Source: Bacteroidales bacterium
GTDB taxonomy: Bacteria > Bacteroidota > Bacteroidia > Bacteroidales > UBA932
NCBI GenBank assembly: GCA_022508605.1
Contig: JAFLUX010000013.1
Location: 1-45,097, forward strand
Length of the DNA: 45,097 bases
Direction of reading: 5' to 3'
The notes under the pieces are model-generated. The model saw only the letters and a program-made list of their open reading frames with translations, did not search any database and was not told the DNA's origin. Shown in pieces: positions 37,784-45,097 of the stretch; positions within the stretch are counted from its first letter, which is position 1, and every line of letters starts with the position of its first letter. The position numbers and the translations under genes were made by a program.

Positions 37784-38637
37784 ACGCGCGCCGACAAAGA
37801 TACAATCTTTTGTATAAATACCGGGTCCAAACTGTTGAATTTTCGTGCAAAAAGGGCAGAGGAGGACGACAACTGCCCGTAATCTTCCGCAGACCAGTCT
37901 TCAAGCTCATTCCCGCGCCACCCGATGGCACGCATGCAGCCTCCGGCATCGGATTCGGTGTCGTACAGATTCTTCCGGTACGGAGAACTCCATGCAAGAG
38001 TCTGGACGACGCACTCGTCAGGAACGAAAGTGTGGGTAAATGTCTTCTGCACCCAGCGCTCGTGCTCCAGCAGCCAGCGGAGCATGTCGTCCGTAATGCT
38101 CACCCACTGCGAACCCTTCTTGAACGGGACATCCTTGTTCCGGACTATGCCGAGCCATTCCTGGATGCGGAGCAGAAGCGCGCGCACGGCGCTCCAGCCG
38201 TTGCGGCGGCGGCTGAAATGCCGCGGGAAGAAATGCCAGCGCTGCATTCGCCGCGAAAGCTCCGGCGTGTTGTCCACAAGGGTATATCCGATGAACTCCT
38301 TCCCTGCCCTTTCGCTGAAAAAGCCGTGGATGTAGTCCTGGCTTTTCAGGGGCAGGTCCACGCCGGACAGCAGATGATAGTACAGATAAGGGCCCTGCGC
38401 CCCGGCCTCCCTGAACAGGGCGTATTCGGCCTCGACCATCGAGAAATCGCCCCAGCGCACGTCGACTCGCTCGGAAAGGATCGTCAGTCCGGCCCTTTCG
38501 CAATGCAGATCCGGCAACTCCTTCACCTTTCGGTCTATATGGACGAATATGTCGTTGCGCTCATCGTCAAGACATGAGACGAGAGTCTGCAGCAGGGCGA
38601 ACTCGTTGTGGGCCAGAATCAGGTATGCGTGTTTCAT
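37780..38637 (-). CDS. Core-2/I-branching-type glycosyltransferase, GT14
   Basis: 285 residues. MKHAYLILAHNEFALLQTL and HLLSGVDLPLKS are the family signatures (beta-1,6-GlcNAc-transferase/xylosyltransferase type). GSQWVSITDDMLRWL and FVPDECVVQTL complete the core. It has a close paralogue at 44059-44868 in the same cluster. Overlaps on both sides are 4 nt. The sugar could be GlcNAc or xylose. Confidence 0.92.
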   Translation of the reverse strand: MKHAYLILAHNEFALLQTLVSCLDDERNDIFVHIDRKVKELPDLHCERAGLTILSERVDVRWGDFSMVEAEYALFREAGAQGPYLYYHLLSGVDLPLKSQDYIHGFFSERAGKEFIGYTLVDNTPELSRRMQRWHFFPRHFSRRRNGWSAVRALLLRIQEWLGIVRNKDVPFKKGSQWVSITDDMLRWLLEHERWVQKTFTHTFVPDECVVQTLAWSSPYRKNLYDTESDAGGCMRAIGWRGNELEDWSAEDYGQLSSSSALFARKFNSLDPVFIQKIVSLSARV

Positions 38638-39551
38638 GCCAGGCGCTGCTTAAGTGTTCGCAGACCGTCGAGGACACGGCCGAGAGGGCTGCGGTAGATG
38701 CGCCAGAAGCGGTAAATACGGGCATCAGGAATCCATTCGGACCGGATTTCGCCAGGCAGCGACTCATACACTTCCCACCACCGGGCGAACTGCACCGTGA
38801 AGAGCTGCCACGGCTTGCCTCCCGTGTAGTGTATGGTTCCGTTTTTCTGGACCTCGTCCCACAGGGTTGTCCCGTACTGCCGTTCAAATTCAGGCCTGTA
38901 GCGCGGAATGAAGAAAGTGCGTATGCCGTTGTACAGCGGGCTGAGCGGCAGCACGCGGCCCAGGCACACCTGATTGAGCGCATCCTGGTCGGGAAATTCG
39001 AGATACGGCACGCGGCAGGCCTCCAGCAGGCGTTCGCTGGTCTTTTCCGCACGCATCAGGGAAAGGTTCATGAGGAGAAAGCCGGAGTTGAAATAGCGGG
39101 CAGGATCGCAGCCCAACGCACGGAAGCGCTCGGCCTGATGCTCTATCGGAGCCTCGAACACCGCAGCCAACAAGTTGCCGCCCAGATCGGTGCTCCGGAA
39201 CAAGCGCCCTATGTCCTGACGCACTATCACATCGCAGTCTATGTAGACTATCCTGTCATATTCCGGCAGAAGCTCCGGCAGAAGCAGCCGGAAGGATGCG
39301 GCCTCGGTATAGCGCGGGTCGACATAGACCCCCTCCAGGCGCCCTTTCAGCGGCAGATAGCGGAAACTCATCCGCCCACCGCCCAGACGCAGCAACTTTT
39401 CCTGCATCCGTTCCGGGATTTCCTCCGTCACGAGGCACAGCACCTCGAAATCTCCGGTCGAGGCATCCAGCAGCGATCGGAGCATCGCCGCCGCCGGCAC
39501 GAAATAGCCCGGCGTAAAGGCTATGGCAAGGGGAGTCTTATCGTTCGGCAT
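38634..39551 (-). CDS. Glycosyltransferase family 8
   Basis: 305-residue retaining GT-A enzyme (LgtC/galactosyltransferase type). AIAFTPGYFVPAAAMLRSLL at the N-terminus, YIDCDVIVRQDI (D-x-D metal site), YFNSGFLLMNL, DQDALNQV and IHYTGGKPW are all family features. It is the last GC-rich gene before the composition change; the ~30-bp direct repeat R1 lies just upstream of its start. Confidence 0.93.
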   Translation of the reverse strand: MPNDKTPLAIAFTPGYFVPAAAMLRSLLDASTGDFEVLCLVTEEIPERMQEKLLRLGGGRMSFRYLPLKGRLEGVYVDPRYTEAASFRLLLPELLPEYDRIVYIDCDVIVRQDIGRLFRSTDLGGNLLAAVFEAPIEHQAERFRALGCDPARYFNSGFLLMNLSLMRAEKTSERLLEACRVPYLEFPDQDALNQVCLGRVLPLSPLYNGIRTFFIPRYRPEFERQYGTTLWDEVQKNGTIHYTGGKPWQLFTVQFARWWEVYESLPGEIRSEWIPDARIYRFWRIYRSPLGRVLDGLRTLKQRLA

Positions 39552-39556
39552 AATCT

Positions 39557-39586
39557 ATATGAGGTTTGGGCAGAAAAGAAAAATCA
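39557..39586. repeat. Direct repeat R1 bounding the acyltransferase-AlbA cassette
   Basis: 30-nt element, 27 of 30 identical to 42337-42366 and in the same orientation; the last 21 nt (from 39566, beginning TTGGGCAGAAAAG) are identical. It lies 6-35 nt upstream of the GT8 start. Confidence 0.9.
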
Positions 39587-39596
39587 AACTCTGTAC

Positions 39597-40706
39597 TTAA
39601 CCAATATTGGGCAATGAATTGGGATTAGATTGTCGCGCACCGGTAAGAATATTCGCAATATTTGGAACTAAAATTTTTAGGAGTCGCAATATGAGCAGGC
39701 AAATCAATACTGCGACAGCCGGAACAAGAAAATAACGGATACAGTCTGCGGCCGGTCCGTTTACTGGGAACAAGAGTCGGACACATGGGACCGCAATCTG
39801 ACGAAGAATCAGAACCTCATGTGCGGCAAAAATAAAGAAGCTGCTTTGAACCAAAAAAAGATTCACTTTGATTTTCTTTGTCTGTAGCAGCCATGTTGCC
39901 AGGCAAAAAACCGCCCCTATGCCGACAAAGATGAATAGATTCTTTATCAACCTGTTCCAATAATTCAAATCATGCACACAGTAAAAAATTACAACTAATG
40001 CGAGTGCTGATATATACAAGAGCCGTCTTCTCGGCCATACATGCTCACAAATATTCTTTTTTTCAAGCTGAAGAAACGAACCTACCAAGAAAAAAACAAA
40101 ACCCTCAGGTATAATTCCACCCGTCAATAAAAAAGCAAATATCACCGCTGCAACACCGCATTTTCCGGTTTTTGTGATGAAATAATACAGCAGGGGAGTG
40201 GCAAGTGTATAATACATCAAATCGCGGATAAACCACAATGGCCCATCCAGAGGGACGGATCTAATGCTAATCGGGATCCCGCCGTCAGTACCCCCAAAAA
40301 TACGAATACCGCCAACCTTGGTGAACTGTTCCACAACTGAAGTGCCCTCGCCAAGAATAAGAGAATAAAGCCAGTACGCAAAAAAGTCAATGATAATCCA
40401 CAGGATGTACGGCACAAGCAATGTTCTTACCCTACTTTTTATTTTTCTTTTCCATATAATCCAATCCCACTCTTGGAGTTGATTATAAAACAAATAACCG
40501 GAAATGAGAAAAAAACAAGGAACGGCCAGACGGCACAGTCCCTCTTGGAAAACCACACAGAATACCTTCAGTGTTCCACTTGCATCAGAAATCACCGACG
40601 TGCTGTAGTGTAGCATCACCACAGCAACGGCCATAGGGAAACGTAGCAAGTCTATGCTTCGTGATTGAATCTCTGTCCAGCTGTTTTTACTTCTCCACCC
40701 ATTCAT
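39597..40706 (-). CDS. Acyltransferase 3 membrane protein (AT-rich)
   Basis: 369 residues from the ATG at 40706, with about ten hydrophobic helices. SIDLLRFPMAVAVVMLHYS contains the family's catalytic His; GLCRLAVPCFFLISGYLFY and PLDGPLWFIRDLMYY follow. An upstream in-frame start would lie deeper inside the neighbouring gene. It overlaps the AlbA_2 gene by 20 nt. The GC content is clearly lower than genes to the left. Probably modifies a sugar in the repeat unit. Lies inside the repeat-bounded cassette. Confidence 0.9.
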   Translation of the reverse strand: MNGWRSKNSWTEIQSRSIDLLRFPMAVAVVMLHYSTSVISDASGTLKVFCVVFQEGLCRLAVPCFFLISGYLFYNQLQEWDWIIWKRKIKSRVRTLLVPYILWIIIDFFAYWLYSLILGEGTSVVEQFTKVGGIRIFGGTDGGIPISIRSVPLDGPLWFIRDLMYYTLATPLLYYFITKTGKCGVAAVIFAFLLTGGIIPEGFVFFLVGSFLQLEKKNICEHVWPRRRLLYISALALVVIFYCVHDLNYWNRLIKNLFIFVGIGAVFCLATWLLQTKKIKVNLFLVQSSFFIFAAHEVLILRQIAVPCVRLLFPVNGPAADCIRYFLVPAVAVLICLLILRLLKILVPNIANILTGARQSNPNSLPNIG

Positions 40707-42312
40707 ATACGCTTGCTCGTCCTGAACCTTTTTGAACCAAATAGCCGGCCTCACACATTTTTGCAATTAGTGTCCTGCTTTGTTTTAACGAATATTTTCC
40801 TTTAAGCTGTTCCGCAATAAAAGATGATGATGCCCGACCCGATCTTTTTATCGCATAATAAACCTGCCTGACAACGTCCGCACCGAATTGTGCCGCGCAA
40901 TCCCTATAGGCATAAACGAAATAGGTGAGGCCAAATGTGTAACGAAAATACACATCCTCGTCAATCACGCCCGCATCAAGTAGCCGGCTCAAACTATTCA
41001 CAAACAAGTCGTCCACTCGCCCTTTGTTTACGTAGTAGAGATTCAGCAACTCAAAAGCATTCAGTTTTACAGCCCAGTTGCGCAGGAATATATAAAGCCG
41101 GGGATTCTCTATTTCCGCCGGAATCTTTAGAGACACTTGATAATCGTCTGACTCACTGTAGTCCGGCAACGGCTTGCCTTCTGCCACGCAGTTCCTGAAC
41201 ATAATATCCGCTCCCTGCCCGGATCTCTCTATAAGCCCGGTCTTCTCAATGATCTCGGCAAGCAGACGATTGCGCGGAGAACTGTTAACAGTCAGAATGT
41301 TTCCCACGTTGACCCCAAACGGGAAGCCCCCGGGATTGGATATCTCAAAACTATCCGGAAATATTTTAATCAAAATGTCTCCGGGCATTTGAAAGCTCCT
41401 GTGAACGCAAGCATTCAGGACTGCCTCCCGGATGGTTTCTTCATTGAACCCAGGGACATCAAGGATTACCGGCATATCGTTTATGTGAAGTATCGGATTG
41501 CTTGCCGGGTGGCTTATGTAATTCCATATTTCATCAACAGCCTTCATCAACGGTAGACGAAACTCTTTCCGTGCCGAATACCGATCCAAAGAATGATTGC
41601 TTCTATACTCAACGACTATATTGTTTTGAGGCAGAAATGTCTCAAGCGCAGATGATTTCCCGACCAGAATCAATGCGGCATAAGTCAAGCGTCCTTCCGT
41701 TGTAACCAGTCTCAGATCCGAAAACAGCTGCTCCTGCGGAGACGTGAGTATATCTGGATTTTTCCGCTTTTCAAAAATCAGCTGGCGCAGCCGCCTTATT
41801 GCGTCCCCATCTAAATCCGCCGATAGCAGCCCCTGGCATTCTTTTGCCGAAAAATCCGGGTCCTGCTCCTGAATAATCGTCAAATATTCAGCATCATCCA
41901 TTTCCCGCAGGCTCTCACCTGTACGCATCAACGGGACCCCCTCAAAACGCAATGCCTTTCCTGTTGGCCGGGACGGAACCGTTATCACCAGAACCCTCTT
42001 GTCTCCATCATACAACTCCTCCGTGCGCACCCTAATATGAAGACGCTTATATATCTCGTCCACGAGCCCGCCGAGTGCGTTTTGAGCGAAATCGCTGCCG
42101 ACCACTTCGTGGGGGACTTTGTCCGCCATTCCCAGAACCAGGCGTCCCCCTCGCTCATTGGCCAACGCCACAATATAGCCGAGAACACAATGCCTGCGAT
42201 CTTTCACATCCCGTCGTTCGCCGCCGGAAAACGGATAGTTGTGTTTCGCTTCTTTATACTCTATATGGTCTTCCCGTTCACTAAGCTTTTGCAATTCCGC
42301 TATCGTACTCAT
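40687..42312 (-). CDS. AlbA_2 (Schlafen-like) / HATPase_c_4 DNA-binding protein
   Basis: 541 residues. The N-terminus (EYKEAKHN, IVALANERGGRLVLGM, ALRFEGVPLMRTGESL) is the AlbA_2 domain. The middle REAVLNACVHRSF with NPGGFPFGVNV and RNRLLAEIIEKTGLIERSGQGADIM is the HATPase_c_4 domain of COG2865. The C-terminal part resembles a winged helix (SFIAEQLKGKYSLKQSRTLIAKM). Proteins of this kind act as transcription regulators or defence components. It is out of place between glycan genes. The ATG at 42312 is preferred over TTG two codons earlier. Confidence 0.88.
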   Translation of the reverse strand: MSTIAELQKLSEREDHIEYKEAKHNYPFSGGERRDVKDRRHCVLGYIVALANERGGRLVLGMADKVPHEVVGSDFAQNALGGLVDEIYKRLHIRVRTEELYDGDKRVLVITVPSRPTGKALRFEGVPLMRTGESLREMDDAEYLTIIQEQDPDFSAKECQGLLSADLDGDAIRRLRQLIFEKRKNPDILTSPQEQLFSDLRLVTTEGRLTYAALILVGKSSALETFLPQNNIVVEYRSNHSLDRYSARKEFRLPLMKAVDEIWNYISHPASNPILHINDMPVILDVPGFNEETIREAVLNACVHRSFQMPGDILIKIFPDSFEISNPGGFPFGVNVGNILTVNSSPRNRLLAEIIEKTGLIERSGQGADIMFRNCVAEGKPLPDYSESDDYQVSLKIPAEIENPRLYIFLRNWAVKLNAFELLNLYYVNKGRVDDLFVNSLSRLLDAGVIDEDVYFRYTFGLTYFVYAYRDCAAQFGADVVRQVYYAIKRSGRASSSFIAEQLKGKYSLKQSRTLIAKMCEAGYLVQKGSGRASVYEWVEK

Positions 42313-42331
42313 ATACAAAACTCATTTTTTG

Positions 42332-42339
42332 CAAAAATA
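42332..42339 (-). promoter_or_regulatory. Candidate promoter of the AlbA_2 gene
   Basis: TATTTTTG on the minus strand matches the -7 consensus and lies 19 nt before the ATG. The -33 region (within the direct repeat) lacks a clean TTTG. Confidence 0.5.
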
Positions 42340-42366
42340 TGAAAATTGGGCAGAAAAGAAAAATCA
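42337..42366. repeat. Direct repeat R2 bounding the acyltransferase-AlbA cassette
   Basis: Second copy of the R1 element, same orientation, 2780 bp apart. It lies directly upstream of the AlbA_2 gene and overlaps its -7 box. The intergenic region to 42481 holds two looser GGGC-A/G-rich echoes (near 42413 and 42434) and no gene. Confidence 0.9.
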
Positions 42367-42481
42367 TTTCACAAAAACACGCCTAAATTTACGCTAATCT
42401 ACTGAATATAAATGGGCAGCAAATGTGTGGCAAATTGGGCGGGAAAGCTATTGCCGGAAACAATCAAAGGCAAAACAATAA

Positions 42482-43543
42482 TTATTTGACAACTTTTCCG
42501 AAGAGTAATTTGGCAAGCGTATCACTGCATCTGATAACCGAACTTATCAGCAGGCACAAACCGATAATAACCATGCTCACCGACACCCCGCACAGCAATT
42601 CGCAGATAAAGCTGCCGTTCCGGGAAAGAAAATCACCGACAAAACGCATATCCGTATGAATAAGAATCAGGTGAATCAGATATATATCCAAGGTTCTGGT
42701 CCCGATATACTGCAAAAAGCGACCTGTCCTGCTATGTTGTACCGCCACCTCGTTCTTCCTAAAAAATGCAAACACCGTGGCGATACCAAAGAAGCCGGAG
42801 ACGGTTTTAAGCAAAGAATAAGCGGAATAGGACCCTTTCTCTATGATAAATCCCCGGCTTTGAGGGAGTTGCAGCGCCAACTGAATCAGCACGAATCCGA
42901 CAATAATGCCTGTCAACACCTTTTCGTCCTGCAAAAAACGCTCGATTCGCCCAAAACAAGAGCGAGCCAAGGCTCCAGCATAGAAAAAAAGAAAATACTG
43001 AAAATTGGCAAAACCTATTATACCATTGACCGGGTTGTCGAACCACGGACAGGACGGAGATAGAGAAAACTTGGCAAACGCGTATATCAAACAAGAGGTC
43101 ACGGCCCCTATCAATATTTTGACTTTCCCGTGTGCAACTCGTCCGATGAAAAAGTCGCCCGCAGAGTATATCAGGAAGTAAAAGAATAATGTGTATGTGA
43201 ACCAATACCCGGATTTTGCCTTGTCGAACAACAGTGACTTATATGAAACGGTCAAGATAATGACGTACAATAGAGAAAAGATGAGTGTCGGCAATAACTG
43301 AACCATTGCCTTTTTTCGCAGGAATGTAAAGAGGCTTCCGGCGTCTTTGAAGCGGCCGGCCTTATACATTAAGAAACCGCTTAAGAAGAAAAAGAGCGGC
43401 ATTCTGAATGTAAGAAAGATGTTGCTAATACTCCAGGTCGCCCCTCCCGCCTCAAAGGTGCTGAACAGCACATGATGGTATATGACGAGAAACATTGTAA
43501 AGCCTCGCATGGCATCAATATAGCCGATTCGTTGATTCTTCAT
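42482..43543 (-). CDS. Acyltransferase 3 membrane protein (OafA/NeuD-region type)
   Basis: 353 residues with about ten hydrophobic helices. RIGYIDAMRGFTMFLVIYHH carries the catalytic His; FRMPLFFFLSGFLMY is the second signature, and the C-terminal TLDIYLIHLILI is seen in sugar O-acetyltransferases. ATG at 43543 is used; TTG four codons earlier is possible. AT-rich like its neighbours. Third acyltransferase-3 protein of the cluster. Confidence 0.9.
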   Translation of the reverse strand: MKNQRIGYIDAMRGFTMFLVIYHHVLFSTFEAGGATWSISNIFLTFRMPLFFFLSGFLMYKAGRFKDAGSLFTFLRKKAMVQLLPTLIFSLLYVIILTVSYKSLLFDKAKSGYWFTYTLFFYFLIYSAGDFFIGRVAHGKVKILIGAVTSCLIYAFAKFSLSPSCPWFDNPVNGIIGFANFQYFLFFYAGALARSCFGRIERFLQDEKVLTGIIVGFVLIQLALQLPQSRGFIIEKGSYSAYSLLKTVSGFFGIATVFAFFRKNEVAVQHSRTGRFLQYIGTRTLDIYLIHLILIHTDMRFVGDFLSRNGSFICELLCGVSVSMVIIGLCLLISSVIRCSDTLAKLLFGKVVK

Positions 43544-43565
43544 CAGGACATGCAAATAATAGGTT

Positions 43566-44054
43566 TCATAAAGAACTTATCTCTTTTGCCGGAACACCGA
43601 CAACCGTCACCCCCGGTGTCAGCACATCTTTCACCACCACGGCACCGGCGCCGATGCGGACATTGTCGGCGATGCGGATTCCCCCAAGAATCTGCGCATT
43701 CTGCCCGATATCCACATTGTCTCCGATAATGGGGGAATCGTCCGGGTAGCCGCCGTCGCTGCCGATGCAGCAATTCCCGTGAATAATGCACCCTTTGCCG
43801 ATGCGGGCTTTCGGGTTGACAATCACAGAGCCGTAGTGCTCCAAATGGAGGTCTTCGCCAAAACTACCTGCACTTATGATAAAGCCCAGACGCGAGCCGA
43901 GGCGGTTTTTCCTGCCGCGCCACCAAAAACACAGCAGTTTATTGGGAGACCGGAAGGTGTATTTTTCTTCTTTGCGCAGGAAACGGATATATCTTTTGAT
44001 ATAGTACCCTTCCGGGCGAATCCACCATTCGAGGAATTTTTCTTTAAGTGTCAT
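43566..44054 (-). CDS. Hexapeptide-repeat acetyltransferase (CysE/WcaB-like)
   Basis: 162 residues, left-handed beta-helix. Hexapeptide repeats run from GSVIVNPKARIGKGCIIHGN to NVRIGAGAVVVKDV, and GVPAKEI ends the fold. The His in CIIHGN matches the catalytic base position of serine/sugar acetyltransferases. The N-terminal 50 residues are basic with a SPNKLLCFWW segment. The ATG at 44054 lies 4 nt after the GT14 stop; a long upstream extension in the same frame is not credible. It probably acetylates a capsule sugar. Confidence 0.9.
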   Translation of the reverse strand: MTLKEKFLEWWIRPEGYYIKRYIRFLRKEEKYTFRSPNKLLCFWWRGRKNRLGSRLGFIISAGSFGEDLHLEHYGSVIVNPKARIGKGCIIHGNCCIGSDGGYPDDSPIIGDNVDIGQNAQILGGIRIADNVRIGAGAVVVKDVLTPGVTVVGVPAKEISSL

Positions 44055-44058
44055 AGCT

Positions 44059-44868
44059 CTATTCGGCTGTAAATTTTCTGGCCCACAAAGCCCCGGTTTC
44101 CTGCAAGTCGTGATATGCCGACAAAGGAAATGACGTCGGCGTGTCTCCGATGAACTCCACGTGCAACAAATCCTGGCAATCGAAGATCTTGAAATCCATC
44201 CCGGACGAGAGCAATTCCGTCGCCGCAAAATATTCGTCCCCGCAGAAAGACCAGCGGTATTTCTTCATGATTTCGTTTTTATGCCGCACCAACCACGCGC
44301 AACCGTATTCACTCAAACTCAACCAGTTGTCTGTTTTTTGGAAAGAACACTTGGCATGATGGCGAATCCCAAAAACTTTTTGAATTTTCAGCATCCCTTT
44401 CCAAATAAACGTATCTACTGTTTTACGAATCAGGTTGTCCTTCCGTTTGAAGTATTTCATCGGATAATGAAAACGCCGGAGTTTGAAATCCGCATCCCCT
44501 TCGTCGTGCGGCCAAAAGCGCATAATCTCCTCGTCCTTGTGCTGAGCGTAGAAGCGTATCAGTTCCTCTACCGATTTCAGCGGAAGATGCGTCCCGGAAA
44601 GGATGTGATAATGTGCGTATGGTCCCCGATTATTTGCCGCCTCCAGCAGGAGCAGTTCTGTTTTGATTTGCGAAACCGTGCCCCAGCATACATCGACCCT
44701 TTTGTCCAAAATGGTCAGGTTTCCCTTTGCGACATGAATTTGAGGCGGATTCAGGACTTTCTTGTCAAAATGGATATAAAAATCGCTTCCCGGCGCATCC
44801 AGCATCGAAACCAAGCGCTGGAGCACTTCAAATTCATTGTGCGCTATGATGAGCCAGGCGTGCTTCAT
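44059..44868 (-). CDS. Core-2/I-branching-type glycosyltransferase, GT14 (second copy)
   Basis: 269 residues. MKHAWLIIAHNEFEVLQRL and HILSGTHLPLKS match the GT14 paralogue at 37780-38637 closely, while the C-terminal half diverges (NWLSLSEYGCAWLV, SFCGDEYFAATEL). The two probably make different branches. The start overlaps the rhuM-like stop by 4 nt. Confidence 0.92.
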   Translation of the reverse strand: MKHAWLIIAHNEFEVLQRLVSMLDAPGSDFYIHFDKKVLNPPQIHVAKGNLTILDKRVDVCWGTVSQIKTELLLLEAANNRGPYAHYHILSGTHLPLKSVEELIRFYAQHKDEEIMRFWPHDEGDADFKLRRFHYPMKYFKRKDNLIRKTVDTFIWKGMLKIQKVFGIRHHAKCSFQKTDNWLSLSEYGCAWLVRHKNEIMKKYRWSFCGDEYFAATELLSSGMDFKIFDCQDLLHVEFIGDTPTSFPLSAYHDLQETGALWARKFTAE

Positions 44869-45097
44869 TTACTTTCGTTCTTCCTCGATGTTTTGGCCGT
44901 CAGCGTCTTGATAGATTCCATATACGCCTGTTCTACCGGCGAGAGATTGCGCACTTGGAACTTGCGATACTCGGCAATCGCTTTCTCCTCGGCCTGCTTG
45001 TGCGTTACGCTGCCGGCATCGGTCAGCAACTTTTCACCGGTAGAGGTGAGGATATTGTCGAGGTGCTTGATATAGTCGCTCATATACATCGGGTTGT
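44865..45097 (-). CDS. RhuM-family protein, C-terminal part (continues past right edge)
   Basis: The open frame runs off the window end; the visible 76 residues include MYMSDYIKHLDNIL, GEKLLTDAGSVTHKQAEEKA, and YRKFQVRNLSPVEQAYMESI, the C-terminal signature of RhuM (Salmonella SPI-3 virulence protein RhuM family). RhuM function is unclear; homologues are common on islands and mobile elements of Bacteroidota. It is coupled by ATGA to the GT14 gene. Whether the rest is intact cannot be judged here. Confidence 0.8.
   Translation of the reverse strand, partial: NPMYMSDYIKHLDNILTSTGEKLLTDAGSVTHKQAEEKAIAEYRKFQVRNLSPVEQAYMESIKTLTAKTSRKNESK

Noticed and set aside
39557..42366. Insertion sequence or composite transposon
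   Set aside because: No transposase or integrase frame and no terminal inverted repeats; only direct repeats are seen.
44865..45097. RhuM fragment as a decayed pseudogene
   Set aside because: The frame stays open to the window edge and in-frame codons before the first visible Met match the family, so truncation is by the window.

Overview
The window looks like a chromosomal piece of a GC-rich Bacteroidales, most plausibly a Rikenellaceae/Alistipes-like gut bacterium. The gene families are typical of Bacteroidota: a TonB-dependent receptor with DUF4249, a single-chain di-heme SdhC, GH2 and GH20 secreted hydrolases, a BY-kinase capsule system and RhuM. Promoters follow the Bacteroidota pattern (TTTG, about 19-22 nt, TAnnTTTG) and starts lack Shine-Dalgarno sequences. 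Two hand-counted lines give about 58% G+C in the main part of the glycan cluster and about 42% in its distal part. Genus-level placement is inference. No stretch over 300 nt lacks a gene; the longest gaps are 18061-18272 and 42313-42481.

Left end (1-9905, minus strand). The first ~130 nt are the promoter and leader of an rRNA operon whose 16S gene lies beyond the left edge. Upstream on the same strand are a Wzx-like flippase and a GH20 hexosaminidase. Next comes an orphan sdhC with its own promoter and terminator. A coupled three-gene outer-membrane unit follows: a TonB-dependent receptor with an extra N-terminal domain, a DUF4249 lipoprotein, and a secreted protein ending in a plug-like segment without a barrel.

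Centre (9905-20500). pyrH-frr (+) converges on dus-lpxK-GH2 (minus). A divergent tRNA-Ser(CGA), an unknown duplicated putative lipoprotein, gph and a DUF486 membrane protein follow. Then aqpZ and an alpha/beta-hydrolase lipoprotein lie on the minus strand. A tandem 23-bp repeat sits before the DUF486 gene.

20591-27612 (+) is one tightly packed run: lipoprotein, small beta-barrel, TM2 protein, LolA-like protein, YidD-like secreted protein, two TPR/PGLG membrane proteins, then nth, miaA and rhaD. The five-gene centre (22242-25300) is the best candidate here for an undescribed cell-envelope module.

27615-45097 (minus) is a capsule or exopolysaccharide cluster. From promoter-distal to promoter-proximal it holds a HAD phosphatase, BY-kinase (Wzc), Wza, three GT4, a polymerase, GT2, GT14, GT8, three acyltransferase-3 proteins, an AlbA_2/ATPase protein, a hexapeptide acetyltransferase, a second GT14 and the 3' end of a rhuM gene. 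Most genes overlap by 4 nt. From about 39.55 kb the DNA becomes AT-richer. A two-gene segment (acyltransferase plus AlbA_2/ATPase) is bracketed by near-identical ~30-bp direct repeats, suggesting a mobile or swapped cassette.
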